From positions 52,472,742 to 52,536,741 of the forward strand of contig JAUPFV010000005.1 in NCBI GenBank assembly GCA_036936605.1: 64,000 nt of DNA, given 5' to 3'. The notes beneath the pieces are model-generated. The model made no database searches. It was not told where the DNA came from and was given only the letters and a program-made list of their open reading frames with translations. The position numbers and the translations under genes are program-made. The stretch comes from Limnanthes douglasii subsp. nivea. Lineage: Eukaryota; Streptophyta; Magnoliopsida; Brassicales; Limnanthaceae. Positions 1-10,950 of this stretch are shown piece after piece. Every line of letters starts with the position of its first letter. Within the stretch, counting starts at the first letter, position 1.

Positions 1-1036
1 GAAGTTGTATGCACGAATTTTTTGAAAGGAAAGCAACATCGAGAAGTAATTCCAAAGAAAAGCACATGGAGAGCATCGACAAACCTGGAACTGATTCTTG
101 CTGACATTTGTGGCCCGATTTCTCCAGCCTCAAAGGGAAAAAAGAGGTACTTCCTTGGTTTCATTGATGACTATAGTAGAAAGGCATGGGTTTATTTTCT
201 TGCATATAAGTCAGATGCATTCAGTACTTTCAAACTGTATAAGGCTCTTGCTGAAAAAGAAATGGAGAAATCCATCAAATGCCTTAGAACAGATCGTGGA
301 GGTGAATTCACATCAAGTGAGTTCAACGAATTTTGTGAGAAGAATGGGATCAAACGACAATTAACTGCTGCTTATACACCACAGCAGAACGGAGTTGCGG
401 AGCGGAAAAACAGAACCGTGATGAATATGGTGAGGAGTTTGGTATAAGTGAACCAACGAAGGCCTACCGATTATTTGTTCAATTTCCAATAAGATTATTA
501 TCAGTCGGGACGTTGTCTTTGAAGAAGATAAACAATGGGATTGGAAAGAAAACACTGAAAAAGACAACTTTTTTTATTTGGAATGGGAAGATGAGACCAG
601 TGAAGAAAGGAACGAAACAGATGCAGATTTAGGTAATGAAAATAAACAAGGAAATGCAGATGATGAAGAAGAAAATATGAATGAAAATGAAGAAGGAAAT
701 ACAGAGGATTCTCCGTTAATAGAACCTCGAAATAGAAGAACACCAAGATGGATGGATAGTTATGTTTCTGGAGAAGGATTTTCTGAGGAAGAGAATCACG
801 ATTCTTCTGAGGAGGAAGAGACTTACCTAGTTTTGTTTGCTAATGCTGCTCATTCCGATCCTATTACATTTGATGAGGCAGTAAAAGACAAGAAGTGGAG
901 AGAAGCTATGGATATGGAAATGAAGTCAATTGAGAAGAACAATACGTGGGATCTCATGGAGCTGCCAAAAGGAGCAAAAAAGATACGAGTCAAATGGGTA
1001 TACAATGATGAGAGAATAAATGACAAAAGAGAATAA
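1..1036 (+). pseudogene. Ty1/copia gag-pol fragment (integrase, then start of RT)
   Basis: The open frame runs in from the window edge. Residues to base 447 match the copia integrase core: a GPI segment, FIDDYSRKAWVYF, RTDRGGEF, and TPQQNGVAERKNRT, which supply the catalytic D, D and E. After 447 the frame is broken and roughly 200 residues of the integrase C-terminus are missing. The frame resumes at about 480 with the linker before RT (IIISRDVVFEED), then a long Glu/Asp/Asn-rich acidic stretch. It ends with the first RVT_2 residues (DPITFDEAVKDKKWREAM, KWVYN). The coding sequence stops where the LTR of element A begins at 1037. The matching RT remainder is not found elsewhere in the window. 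Assignment to copia is secure; the lineage is not determined. Confidence 0.88.
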
Positions 1037-1332
1037 TGTTGGATCTTGGACCTGATGTGACTAAGGCTCAATATTCTAGAGAGATAAAGTAGAGAATATT
1101 ATATTCAAATTGTCCCACCTACCAAGAATAATGGGTCTCCTTTTATAGTGGGGAAGGGTAGATCCATTAATGTCCTTGGTGGTCTTGCTTTATTTCTCTT
1201 TTAGTCCTTCATAAAGTACTATGTTTACAAATCATCCTCTAATAAACAATAAATACTGTAGCAGATATATTAATTTCCTTCTATTTACAATTGACTCCTC
1301 TATATTAATATTGGCGAATTGCTCCCTTATCA
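1037..1332 (-). repeat. 3' LTR of element A
   Basis: The 296-bp segment begins TGTTGGATCTTGG and ends CCCTTATCA on the plus strand, so it has TG...CA termini. Immediately inside lies GTAGCCCCCAG, whose complement is a purine tract (GGGGGCTA, about 1335-1341) typical of the polypurine tract next to a 3' LTR. Its complement carries a TATAAAA box at 1141-1147. The second LTR is absent from the window, so the exact ends rest on the TG/CA and polypurine rules only. Confidence 0.72.
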
Positions 1333-1666
1333 GTAGCCCCCAGTCTTCAAGAGCATCGGGAATGAAGACTTGTAAAAGAATCAGCTTGGAGCGCCTCTAT
1401 CCCTTAGCCTCTGGTATCGATTGATTGGTTTACCTCGGCCGGACCTTTTCTTTCAACTGATGTCCGACCCTCCATGATCGGTCGCGTTTAGACCCGACGC
1501 TGTTATAAGTTATCTTGGGTCTGCTTCCGATCTCTCTTAGTGACTTCTACATGGGCCTAGACCGACAATCAGGTTTTGAAAAATAAATCGGGTAGATGCG
1601 GTCCTTCTAATACCTCTGCCTGAGCTAACTAGTACATGCCTACTGTGCTAGTCTGATTAAGGGTGA

Positions 1667-1797
1667 CACGTGTTGACCGATTACTCAAAGCGTGCTTGTT
1701 TGGATAGTTTTTCAAGATGTCCTTTCGATTACCAGCTGCTTTTCGTCGCTTGGACTTCCCCGTACGCGTAACGGCTACGTGGGGGTGCCTATAAATA
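1667..1797 (+). promoter_or_regulatory. Putative promoter of the antisense extra ORF of A
   Basis: A G-box (CACGTG, 1667-1672) is followed by TATAAATA at 1790-1797, about 92 bp before the ATG at 1882. The same order and spacing recur in B and C. It lies outside the LTR and points opposite to gag-pol. CT/GA-rich leader sequence follows, as in plant 5' UTRs. Inferred from motifs only. Confidence 0.5.
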
Positions 1798-1881
1798 CCT
1801 CACAAACATAAATCGCTCTCAGAGGCGTTCTAGATAGAGAAAGTGTTGTCCGAATTATTCTAGAGAGAGAGAGCCTGTTTT

Positions 1882-4334
1882 ATGAGAAATTGGTACCCGA
1901 AGCCAAAACCAAAAACTAAGAAGAAGCCAGTGTTTGGATTCAAGGAATGGGCTAGCATCGGTGACCGCGCTGAAGAGTATCGAGCCGCGGGACTAATCTG
2001 GAATTCTAATTCGAAACCTTTTGTACTCGTGCCACTACCTCACGACCCCGTACTACCCGAACCAGTTCCCGCCGAGTCCTTAGTCATACCGCTCCCATCC
2101 GACGCGAGCACCCCTGATAACACCATTATCCCTTCAAGCAGCAGTTTGCTGCCATTCCCTGCTACTCAAAACAATCGCTCGACGCCTTCGTCGGTGAATT
2201 CCTATACCGCTCCGCCTCATTTTCCTCCCCAAAGTCGAGGCAAAGCTAAATTCCTTTCTATGGGTGATTCTCCAACCTCCACTTCGCCTGCGAAGGGAAA
2301 ACTCTCCTGAAATGGTCCAACTTACTCACGAGATTAAGGGGTACCAGACTGGCACCAATACTGCGCGTACTTTCCTAGGCCTTAACCGACAAGTACAACT
2401 TTCCCGGAACAGAAGCAGTTCTGGTGTCGCAGATCCTCCTACTCAATCGTCCGACCCTCCTGCGGCTAGTTCCCCTAAATCAGATGCAGTCCCAGTAAAT
2501 AATACCGAAGAGCCGGAAATGAATGCTTTCGCTGCTGCCGAAGGTATTGTCATTGTTGGCAGCGAAGCTACTCCTCCCGAAGAGCCTCTTCCCGCGGAGA
2601 TTGAGACAGTCGTTACTACTAACTACCATCGTTGGTTGCCCCGGGACGATGTCGTTTCCCTCTTCGAGAGCAAGTATCTCTATTTTTCGGCTGCAGAGCA
2701 GGAAGAGCTTTTGATCCTATGGGGTATCCCGGAGTGCATTAATGTTCGATTTCCCGAGCCCGGGGAGACGCCGGTGTATGTCCTGTCCCGGGAAATCGTG
2801 ATCTTCACCGAAATTTTCAACTAGGGTCTCAGGTTTCCTCTGCACCCTGAAATAGCTCTATACTTTCGGACCCTCCACACCTACCCCTCACAACTAACGC
2901 CCAACGCGTGGTATACACTGATGTCGTGCATCATGGCTTCTCGCTTATCGGGTCGGGTCATGCCAATAGACGAGTACATAGCCATGTCCGGGCTCTCGAA
3001 ATCCCCCAAGTCTCCCTTCTTCTATTCGTCCTTGGCCAACACACCTGGAAGATTATAAACGACTTTCTCGAGGGCGATAAGGGCTGGAAGCATCGGTTCA
3101 ATTTTCTCAGCGGCTGCTGGGAAAACGGCCGTCCATACAGCAAGGAGAATCCGAGGCGACTACTGCGGACTTGGGTGCCTAATTGTATATATATTATGGA
3201 CCGACCATGTGTGTAGTGTCGAAAGAATTCATCCAGAGGTTGAAGAAAGACCACTTCAAGCCTGACAAAGTGACCTTCCAGATTTTAAAGGACTATGCAA
3301 GGAAGAATTGGGGCCGGGCGTTCCATCGCGCTTTTAAGGATACGAACCTGATCATGAGCAACCTCTGGCAGTGCTCGTTGGAGCCATTGACAATTGAGGA
3401 TCTGTGCCAACCCCCAAGCTTGGTGGACTTGGTTGTGAAGACAAATGCGCCCGACGCGCACTTGTTTCTTCCGAAGCGCAACAAGGCTCCCAGCAAGCGT
3501 CCTAAGTCGGATGAAGAAGCTGAGCATGCTGATGCTGAGGCTGAACGGGGCACTTCTGAAGGACGACAAGGGGAAACCACCGGGGTGGATGGTGAAACCC
3601 ATCAGTCTGAGGAGCTGGTCAAGAAGCGGAAAGGCAAGGCTGAAGTAGACGACGCTCAAAATAAGAAACCGAAGCGTGCGAAGAAGGAAAGTCGGGCTGC
3701 CGCTGTTTCTGTGGCTGCTGATAACGCCACCGTCCCGGAGCTTTTTGAGGAATTCGGGGGGGTTAAAGGCGCGACTGTGACCGACCCCATAGCGGTGCTG
3801 CCCGATGATGCGAGCCCCGTAAAAGTGTCGAAAGACGCCTTGGTGTCCTCCACCGGTGCCAAGTAGCCGGTACTTTCCGTGCCGGGGAGTCCGCATGCAT
3901 TCCCTCTTCGGATCACGGATGGATTGTCCCTGTCTGTGTACAATATGATTGTGCCCTTGGCGATAAAGGAACGACGGGCAGCGGAGCTAAGCCAGAAGCT
4001 AAGAGACGTGGAAGGGAAGGTTGTTGCTCTCGAAGTGGAAGTGAAGAAGGGGAAAGAAGCTCAGAGGCTGTTGGAGGAGAAGCTGGAGACGACCAAAAAG
4101 AACTTGGCACTTGTTAGAAAAGACCGGGATGATAGCGCCGGAAAACTGGGTCAGGAAATCTCCGATCTGAAGGCGGCTAATGCCCTTTTTGCCGAGCAGT
4201 GCCAGAGATGGACGGAGAAAGAAACGGCCGAGGCCAAAGCGGCTTATGTGATGACCTTTCATTACCGCTTCCCCGACCTGCCCCTAGGGTCAATGTGGCT
4301 GGATGTTCCCGAGCCGACCGCCCCAAGGGTGTGA
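1882..4334 (+). pseudogene. Extra antisense ORF of element A (Transposase_28-like plus coiled coil), broken
   Basis: The gene starts at ATG 1882. It is readable in pieces at 1882-2310, 2264-2824, about 2825-3216, 3183-3866 and 3879-4334, so it has at least two frame breaks and a stop near 2824. The middle part carries the Transposase_28-type signature seen intact in C: YVLSREIVIFTEIFN, then residues matching PNAWYTLMSCIMASRLSG and a CWENGRPY block. The C-terminal third is Lys/Glu-rich and heptad-like, ending near FHYRFPDLPLGSMWLDV, equivalent to FHEKFPKKNLGDLWLHV in C. The N-terminal half is Pro/Ser-rich and low in complexity. Extra ORFs of this kind are known in Tat elements such as Retand and maize Grande; their biochemical role is unknown. 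Confidence 0.72.
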
Positions 4335-4539
4335 TTTGTGAGGATGATGAGACGGACGACACCGGAACGGAGTCTGAGGGAGAGGATGCATGGCCTCTAA
4401 TGTTTTTTTTATTATTAATTTAAGTTTTATAACTGCTGGGTCGGTAGAACCTTCTTGTTGAACTACGCTTGTAACCGTTGTTTTGAAAATTAATATCCGT
4501 TATTTTGCTGTTATGTTTCTTGGTCAATCGAAAATCGCG
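4335..4539. other. Spacer after the extra ORF of A
   Basis: This is short AT-rich sequence after the stop of the extra ORF. Its last part shows weak similarity to the 91-bp unit that follows. No gene is seen. Confidence 0.5.
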
Positions 4540-4990
4540 CATAGGGTCGGGAAATATAATATATGGATCAGTTTAATCACTGAAAAACCAGTTAAGGTTC
4601 TGTTGATCAATTTAAATTGAAAAATCTGCCCATAGAGTCGGGTAAAATGAAATGTAGATCAGTTTAATCACTGAAAAACTGCTTAAGGTTCTATTGATCA
4701 ATTTAAATTGACAGATCTGCCCATAGGGTCGGGTAAAATGATATGTAGATTAGTTTAATCACTAACAAACTGTTTAAGGTTCTGTTGATCAATTTAAATT
4801 GAAAGATCTTCCCATAGGGTCGGGTAAAATGATATGTAGATCAGTTTAATCACTGAAAAACCGTTTAAGGTCCTGTTGATCAATTTTAATTGAAAGATCC
4901 GCCCATAGGGTCGGGTAAAATGATATGTAGATCAGTTTAATCACTGAAAAACCGTTTAAGGTTCTGTTGATCAATTTAAATTCGTCATAA
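4540..4990. repeat. 91-bp tandem repeat, about five copies, inside element A
   Basis: The landmark CATAGGGTCGGG recurs at 4540, 4631 (CATAGAGTCGGG), 4722, 4813 and 4904, exactly 91 bp apart. Each unit also contains GATCAGTTTAATCACTGAAA and TTGATCAATTTAAATTGA; the latter is nearly palindromic. The last unit stops abruptly near 4985 before CGTCATAAGTTG. The tract lies between the end of pol and the end of the oppositely transcribed extra ORF. An amplified tandem repeat in this part of the element is a described property of Retand. Confidence 0.93.
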
Positions 4991-5178
4991 GTTGTCCGTC
5001 AGCTCGTGAGCTGGCAGACTCCTTTTTAACAGTTCGGAGATATAAAGGAAAAATTTTGAATTAAAAAGGGTCGGTTGCCATGGATGCCTCATTAAAACCT
5101 TCTCGCGCCACCGAGTTAGGAAAAAGTACATCCCCGACCAAAGGTTCTGTACAGAAATGGTTACAATAATTAACAAAG
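4991..5178. other. Short spacer between tandem repeat and pol end of A
   Basis: It contains a segment matching the sequence downstream of pol in B and C (CTCATTAAAACCTTCTCGCG versus CTCATTAAAACCTCCCCGTG in C). It is therefore the 3' non-coding part of pol in A. No ORF is supported. Confidence 0.5.
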
Positions 5179-7260
5179 TTACTCCAAATATAATTTTAAG
5201 TGTTCAATGTTCCACGGGAGTCTCAGCAAACGCCCGCGCGTGTCCTGCAAGCGGTATGTTCCACTCTTAACTCGTTTAACTCGTTCTACTACTGTATACG
5301 GTCCCTCCCAGTTTGGGGCTAGCTTGCCGAGGCTCTTATCTTTGGTATGCAGGAAAACTTTTCTTAAGACCTTATCCCCGACTTTGAACTCTCGCCGACG
5401 TACTTTGGACGCACACCGGCTTCTCATTAAGGTCTGATAATGCAAGGAATTTAGGTGAGCTCGTCCCCTTTTTTCTTCTATCATGTCTAGAGCTAATTGT
5501 CTGGCATTGTTGTTTTCACTTTCCGTGTAAGTTCCGACCCTAAAAGACGGAAAGATCGATTCTGCTGGGGTGACGGCATCCATTCCATAAACTAAGGCAT
5601 AAGGTGACTCTTTGGTCGTCGTTTGAGGTGTGGTTCGGTAAGCCCATAACACTTCTTGTAAGTAGTCCGGCCACTTTCCGGATTTTCCTTCCAAATTCGT
5701 TTTGAGCCCGTCCAAAATGGTTCGGTTTGTAACCTCGACTTGCCCGTTTTCTTGGGGATGGAAGGGGGCGAAAAAACATTGCTGAATCCTATGGGTCGTA
5801 CAAAACGATTTCCTCTCATGGCTATCGAATTGGGGTCCGTTATCCATGGTGAGCCTCTGAGGTACCCCGAACCTACAGCAGATGTTCGACCAAATGAATC
5901 TGATGACATCCTTGGTCTTTGTAGCCGATAATGGTTCGGCCTCCACCCATTTGGAGAAGTAATCCACAGCCACCACTATCGTCTGTCTTCCGCCGGATGC
6001 CATTGGTAATGGTCCCACGAGCTCGATACCACATCGGTTGAAAGGTAAACCTTCATATATGGATTCCAAAGGGGCCGCGGGAACGTTTATTGCATTCAAG
6101 AATCTTTGACATGTGTCGCATGTTTTCACTATCTACTGAGCATCAGTGCTGACCGTCGGCCAATAGAAACCGGCGAGGAAAATTCTTCTGATCAATGCTT
6201 TGTATCCACAGTGAGCCACGCCCTCTCCGTCGTGTAGTTCAGATACTATTATCTGTGACTCGTTTACTCCCAAACACCGCAGTAAAGGCCGGTTAAACGA
6301 CTTTTTGTATAAAACGTCCCCCAATTCGCTTACAAAGTATACCGCTTTGGGGACAGCCCCCGATTCGCTGATCAGAGCCGCACTTACTGCAAAATCTGAA
6401 ACCGCTATATAAAGAAAAAGAGTTCCCCCCGTCAGGGGCTTTGTTAAGAGGTTCGGGGAGGATAAATAAGCTTTTACCCCTGAAAAGGTTGCGTCGCAGG
6501 CCGGCGTCCAAGCAAAATTCTTGGCATTTCTCAAAACCTGAAAAAACGGAGCGCATTTGTTAGACAAACGAGGGATAAATCGATTCAAGGCCGCAAGACG
6601 CCCAGTTAATATCTGGACTTCTTTAATATTCTTAGGTGGTGTCATATCGGTAAGAGCCTGTAGTTGAGTAGGGTCTGCCTCGATTCCTTTCTCACTGACA
6701 AATAATCCCAGGAACTTACTCGACCTTACCCCAAAGGAACATTTCTCCGGGTTTAGTTTGAGATTTATTCCACTCAGATTATCAAAGGTTTCCCTTAAAT
6801 CAGCGAGATGACCTTCGTCTGTGCCATTCTTTACTAACATGTCATCGATGTAAACCTCCATATTTCTCCCTATTTGGCAGTCGAAGGTCTTGTTAACCAA
6901 CCTTTGATAGGTTGCTCTAGCGTTTTTTAACCCGAACGACATAACCTTGTAGCAATACAAGCCTCGGCCGGTAATAAATGTTGTGCTTTCTTGATCCGCT
7001 GGGTGCAATTTGATTTGGTTGTAGCCCGCGTATGCGTCCATAAAGGAGAGTAACCGGTTACCAGATGTTGAATCCACCAACTGGTCGATTCTTGGAATCG
7101 GGAAGGGATCCTTCGGGAATGCTCGATTAAGGTCGGTGAAGTCCACGCACATCCTCCATTTCCTGTTCTTCTTTTTTACTAGGACAGGGTTGGATGTCCA
7201 GAGTGGGTAACTTGATTCTTTGATGTGCCCGACGCTGAGTATTCGTTCGATTTCTTTCAT
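5179..7260 (-). pseudogene. pol of element A: RT, partial RNase H, integrase
   Basis: From 7260 downward the RT shows HIKESSYPLWTSNPVLVKKK, MCVDFTDLNRAFPKD, the catalytic YIDDMLVK and SFGVRSSKFLGLFVS. An RNase H start follows (CDATFSGVKAYLSSPNLL, LFLYIAVSDFAVSAAL). At about 6340 the text jumps from KAVYFVS to ELGDVLYKKSF, so the rest of the RT-linked RNase H and the whole second, archaeal-type RNase H are deleted. Integrase continues with HDGEGVAHCGYKAL and CDTCQR (zinc-binding HHCC), then DYFSKWVEAEP, TMDNGPQFD and HPQENGQVEVTNRT (D, D, E). One in-frame stop (TAG, about 6130-6132) splits the frame after DAQ. The end at 5179 (PWNIEHLKLYLE) coincides with the natural pol terminus. Confidence 0.9.
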
Positions 7261-7583
7261 GTGATTTTTAATTTTTCTGGCAAAAAAGCTCGCCGCTTTT
7301 GCGAAATGGGTCTGACATTCTTGTTGACGGTTAGTTTATGAATCACATGGTCTTCTGGGACTCCGGTCACATCTTTTGGACACCATATGAATAAGTCTAA
7401 ATTCTCTTGTAGTAGTAATAACAACTATTTATTGAAGACTAACGACAACTGGATTCCGATCCGTAAAACTTTTCCTTCGGTAAATTGGTGTTTTTCGCAC
7501 TCTTCGTCGGTGGTTAAAAAACTGGGAGCTTCTCTAGCATCATCGACGGGCAGTGACCTCCAGGGAAGTCCCACTAATTGCTA
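7261..7583 (-). other. PR-RT linker of A with an in-frame TAG-CAA-TTA site
   Basis: The protease frame ends with TAG at 7583-7581 and is followed in the same frame by CAA and TTA (7580-7575). It stays open for about 55 further codons (QLVGLPWRSLPVDDAREAPS) before the linker decays. TAG-CAA-TTA fits the CAR-YYA rule known for leaky plant viral stops and for the SIRE1 retroelement. B, C and F have a stop at the same place. Confidence 0.6.
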
Positions 7584-7910
7584 GTCTCGCGCTTGTTCCG
7601 TCTCATGATCCCTTACCGGGGCCAAAGCTGCCCGGTAACATTCCCTTGCTGCTTTCTGGCTGCTCCGCACTATCCCCACGTTATTTCCGACCACGTACTT
7701 TAAACACTGATGAACCGTAAAAGATACCGCGTGCATTCGCGACAGCCACAATCTGCCGAAGATCGCATTATGAGAGGCCAACGCGTCTACCACGACGAAT
7801 AAAACAGTGACCTCCTTTTTGAATGGTCCGCGGCCTAACTGAACTGTGCCTTCAAACTCACCAACCATGTCTGTAACCGAGCCTATAAACCCTATAAGGA
7901 CGGCGTCCAC
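7581..7910 (-). pseudogene. Protease C-terminal half of element A
   Basis: The residues read GFIGSVTDMVGEFEGTVQLG, GPFKKEVTVLFVVVD, AIFGRLWLSRMHAVSFTVHQ and CLKYVVGNNVGIVRSSQ. They align through to the same segment of B and C (GPFKKMVRILFIVVD, AILGRSWLSRMHAVASTVHQ). The aspartic protease active site (DTGSSANILF in C) would lie upstream and is lost at the truncation near 7915. The call is secure because family, order and orientation agree with the downstream RT. Confidence 0.85.
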
Positions 7911-8033
7911 AACAAAGCTTTAACGAAATAATAACCTCCAAGTTAAAAACTGCAAAAAGAAGAAGGTCTACTGGTAAGTTAACTATCAAGTCTCTTAGTT
8001 CAAGAGACAAAATTTTCAAATCTTATTCTGAAA

Positions 8034-8786
8034 ATGATCAGAGCGATTAGTTGGAATGCAAGAGGTGTGAATAACAAGCCTACCTTGAGAAGACTTAAAT
8101 CTATGATAAAAACTAAATATATCAAGGTGCTTGCTATTCAAGAGCCTATGTCTAAGGGTGAGAAGATTAAAGTTGTTGCTAAGGAGCTTGGTTTTGGAGA
8201 CTGTATTGCGAATGTTTCAAATAAGCTTTGGGTTTTCTGGATGAATAATGTTAATATTAACGTTGTTCTTAATGTTGATCAATGTATTCACAGGAAGATT
8301 GATTATCTTGGCATCACTGAGAAAATCTACTTAACTTCTGTCTATGCTAAATGCAATCCTATTCAGAGGTTGGACCTTTGGGAACGTCTCAGGGCTATTA
8401 GTGACAATGAAAAGACTTGGATGTGTGTGGGTGATTTCAATATTATTTCATCTCATGATGAGCAGCTGGGTTGCATAACTTTCTGTCAGGCTAGCATGGA
8501 TAATTTTAATGATACTATAAGAAGTTGCAACCTTAATGATGCTGGATATAGTGGCCCGAAGTTTACTTGGTCTAGAAGTAACAAGTTGAGAAGGCTAGAT
8601 CGTGCTCTTATTAATGATAAATGGATGGCTGCTTTCACTGATACTCAGGCTTTTCACATGGTCAGAACGTGTTCTGACCATGCTCCCCTTCTTATTTCAT
8701 CTAACTTACATAATACAAATGATGATATCTTTAAAAAAACGAATTTTAGGTATCTTAACACTTGGTCCAATGATGCTTTTTTTTAA
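8034..8786 (+). pseudogene. LINE ORF2 endonuclease domain
   Basis: The frame opens with MIRAISWNARGVNNKPTLRR, the usual start of plant L1 ORF2. Endonuclease/exonuclease/phosphatase residues are intact: N in SWNARG, E in AIQEP, the D and N of CVGDFNII, and SDHAPLLI at the C-terminal end of the domain. The frame ends at a TAA inside a T-rich run (about 8780), most likely a homopolymer length change, because homologous text continues afterwards. It would nick target DNA to prime reverse transcription. Confidence 0.88.
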
Positions 8787-10950
8787 GTGTTGTTGAGCAG
8801 GATTGGAGCCACCCAATTGATAGCCATCCAAGCAACACTTTTTGGTATAAACTAAGAAGACTCAAAGGCTGTCTAAAGATTTGGAACAATGAGCATTTTG
8901 GTAATGTGTTTGACAGTGTTAAAGAAACTGAATGTAAGGTCAAGACTATGGAGATTCTTCATTATACTAACAATAATCATCAGTCTGTTGCTGAGTTAGC
9001 CATGGCTAATAGTATGCACTTAAAAGCTCTTAGAAATGAAGATTCTTACTTGAGACAGAAATGCTTCAATAATTGGTTACATGAAGGTGATGGCAACTCT
9101 AAGCTAATCTATAGTTATGCTGCTAAGAAAAGAAGGAAAAATGAAATCAAGAGTGTTAAAGATGGTGATACCTGGATTATAGACAAGAAGGATATAGGGA
9201 AGTCAGCTACTGATTACTTCAAGAGCATCCTCATGTCTGATCCTTAAAAAAGCAAAGATGAAGAGAATAAGTTGTTAGATAGCAAGAATTTTGATTGCAT
9301 TCCTTCTATTGTGTCCACTGATGACAATAATAAGCTGCTTGATAGAGCCACTGAAGATGAGATTTAGGACATCATATGCTGCATGAAGAATGGCAGCTCT
9401 CATGGTATAGATGGTTTCAACCTTTATTTCTTTAAGCATTGCTGGTTTATTATTAAAAGGGATTTATGTAATGCCTTCAATGCTTATATTCAAGGCAGTT
9501 TCATCCCTACTGGTCTGTTTGCAACTGGCATTTGCCTTGTCTCAAAGTCTACAAACCCTACTTGGTGGAATAGCTATAGACCTATTGGTTTGTGTACTTT
9601 TATCAACATAATATTTTCTTCCCTTATTAATCATAGAATGTCTAACATCTTACCTAAGATAGTATATCTGCTCAGTCTGCTTTTGTCAAAGGCAGACTAA
9701 TTTATGATAATATCTTACTGGCTAAAGAGCTTATCTATAATATTAACAAAAAGCCTAAAAGGGGTAATACTGTTGTCCAGTTAGATATATCGAAAGCATT
9801 CGACAGAATCTCTCACTCATTCATTCTTAAAGTTCTTCACTCTTTTGGTTTCAGAATGAAATTTGTTAATTTAATTAGGAAGATGAATACTAATGTTCAT
9901 GTTTCAATGTTAATTAATGGTGAAACTTTTGATTATTTCAAAATGAAGAGAGTATTAAGGCAAGGGGATCATATTTCCCCTAGCCTTTTTATCCTTGGTG
10001 AAGAGTTTCTTAGTAAGGGTCTTAACATTCTGTTTAATGCTAATCCTAACATGTGTTATGCTTCTAGATCTTTTTACATCATTCATTGTATCATGTTTGT
10101 TGATGATATTTTAATTTTCACAAATAGCATCCCTAACTCTATTGATATTCTTAGTAGCTGTCTTGAATTATACCATCAAACTTCTGGGCATGCAATAAAT
10201 AAGAGTAAAACTAAGCTTATTGTTTCTTCTAAGTCTTCTAATGTGCAAAGCCTCAAGTTGCAAACTGGCTTTGATGTGGACTACCTTCCTATCTCTCACT
10301 TGGGTGTTACTATCTCTAATAACAAAAAAACTATGATCTTTAATCCTATCATGAACAAGATCAATGATAAAATCGCTGAATGGGACAGTAAGTTGCTTTC
10401 ATATGGTGGCAGGTTATCTCTTATTACCAATGTCCTTCTACCTATTACATATCATTGGATTCAATGTTGTGAAATTCCTAAAGCTATCATTTATAAGATT
10501 GAAAATACATTAAACAGATTTCTTTGGAGAACCAATTATAATCAAAAGGCTATTCACTGGTCCACTTGGTCTTATATATGCAAGCCATTTGGAGAAGGAG
10601 GTCTAAATGTCAGAAAACTAATTGACATTCAAAATTCCTTCTCTCTGAAGCTTTGGTTTAATTTAAGGAAGAATAGCTGTCTTTGGTCAAATGTCATGAA
10701 TGATATATACTGTAAAAATGCTCATCCTTTATACATTAATAACATCAAGGGTTCTTTAGTTTGGAACAGACTATGCAAAATAAGAAAGCAAGCTGATAGA
10801 AATATCACCTGGATCTTTGGCAGAGACAACATTGACTTCTCGAAAGATTCTTGGCACGACCTTCCTGCTATTGCTACTAATCAAAGCATTAACTGGTACA
10901 TTGATGTTAAGGTTAATACATTTTGGCATAACAATTCTGGGTCTCAATGA
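8787..10950 (+). pseudogene. LINE ORF2 linker and reverse transcriptase
   Basis: After the frame break, 8906-9247 encodes the linker (CFNNWLHEGDGNSKLIYSYA, typical of L1 text before RT). The RT follows in pieces: SSHGIDGFNLYFFKHCW at 9390-9440, YRPIGLC near 9575, QLDISKAFDRI near 9780 with the first catalytic Asp, VLRQGDHISPSLF near 9955, and FVDDILIF near 10100, where the usual FADD is FVDD. Stops at about 9245 (TAA) and 9365 (TAG), and a frameshift near 9660-9700, make it non-functional as it stands. Confidence 0.87.

Larger units (their letters stand above)
1037..7920 (-). mobile_element. Element A: Tat-lineage Ty3/gypsy retrotransposon, 5'-truncated
   Basis: Read on the minus strand, A keeps the second half of the protease, RT, RNase H, integrase, a 91-bp tandem repeat tract, a sense-opposed extra ORF and the 3' LTR. 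Gag, the protease active site and the 5' LTR are missing beyond about 7920, where LINE sequence starts. It is inserted in the copia fragment; AATAA (1032-1036) would be its target-site copy, but the partner is lost with the missing end. A belongs to the same lineage as B and C but is clearly a different family, with different LTR sequence and weaker protein similarity. Confidence 0.82.

Noticed and set aside
3285..3896. 203-residue ORF on the minus strand of the extra ORF of A
   Set aside because: It is a shadow frame of the plus-strand Lys/Ala-rich coding region; no domain is recognisable.
4540..4990. 91-bp tandem repeat as a centromeric satellite array
   Set aside because: Only about five units are present, and they sit inside one retrotransposon between its genes.
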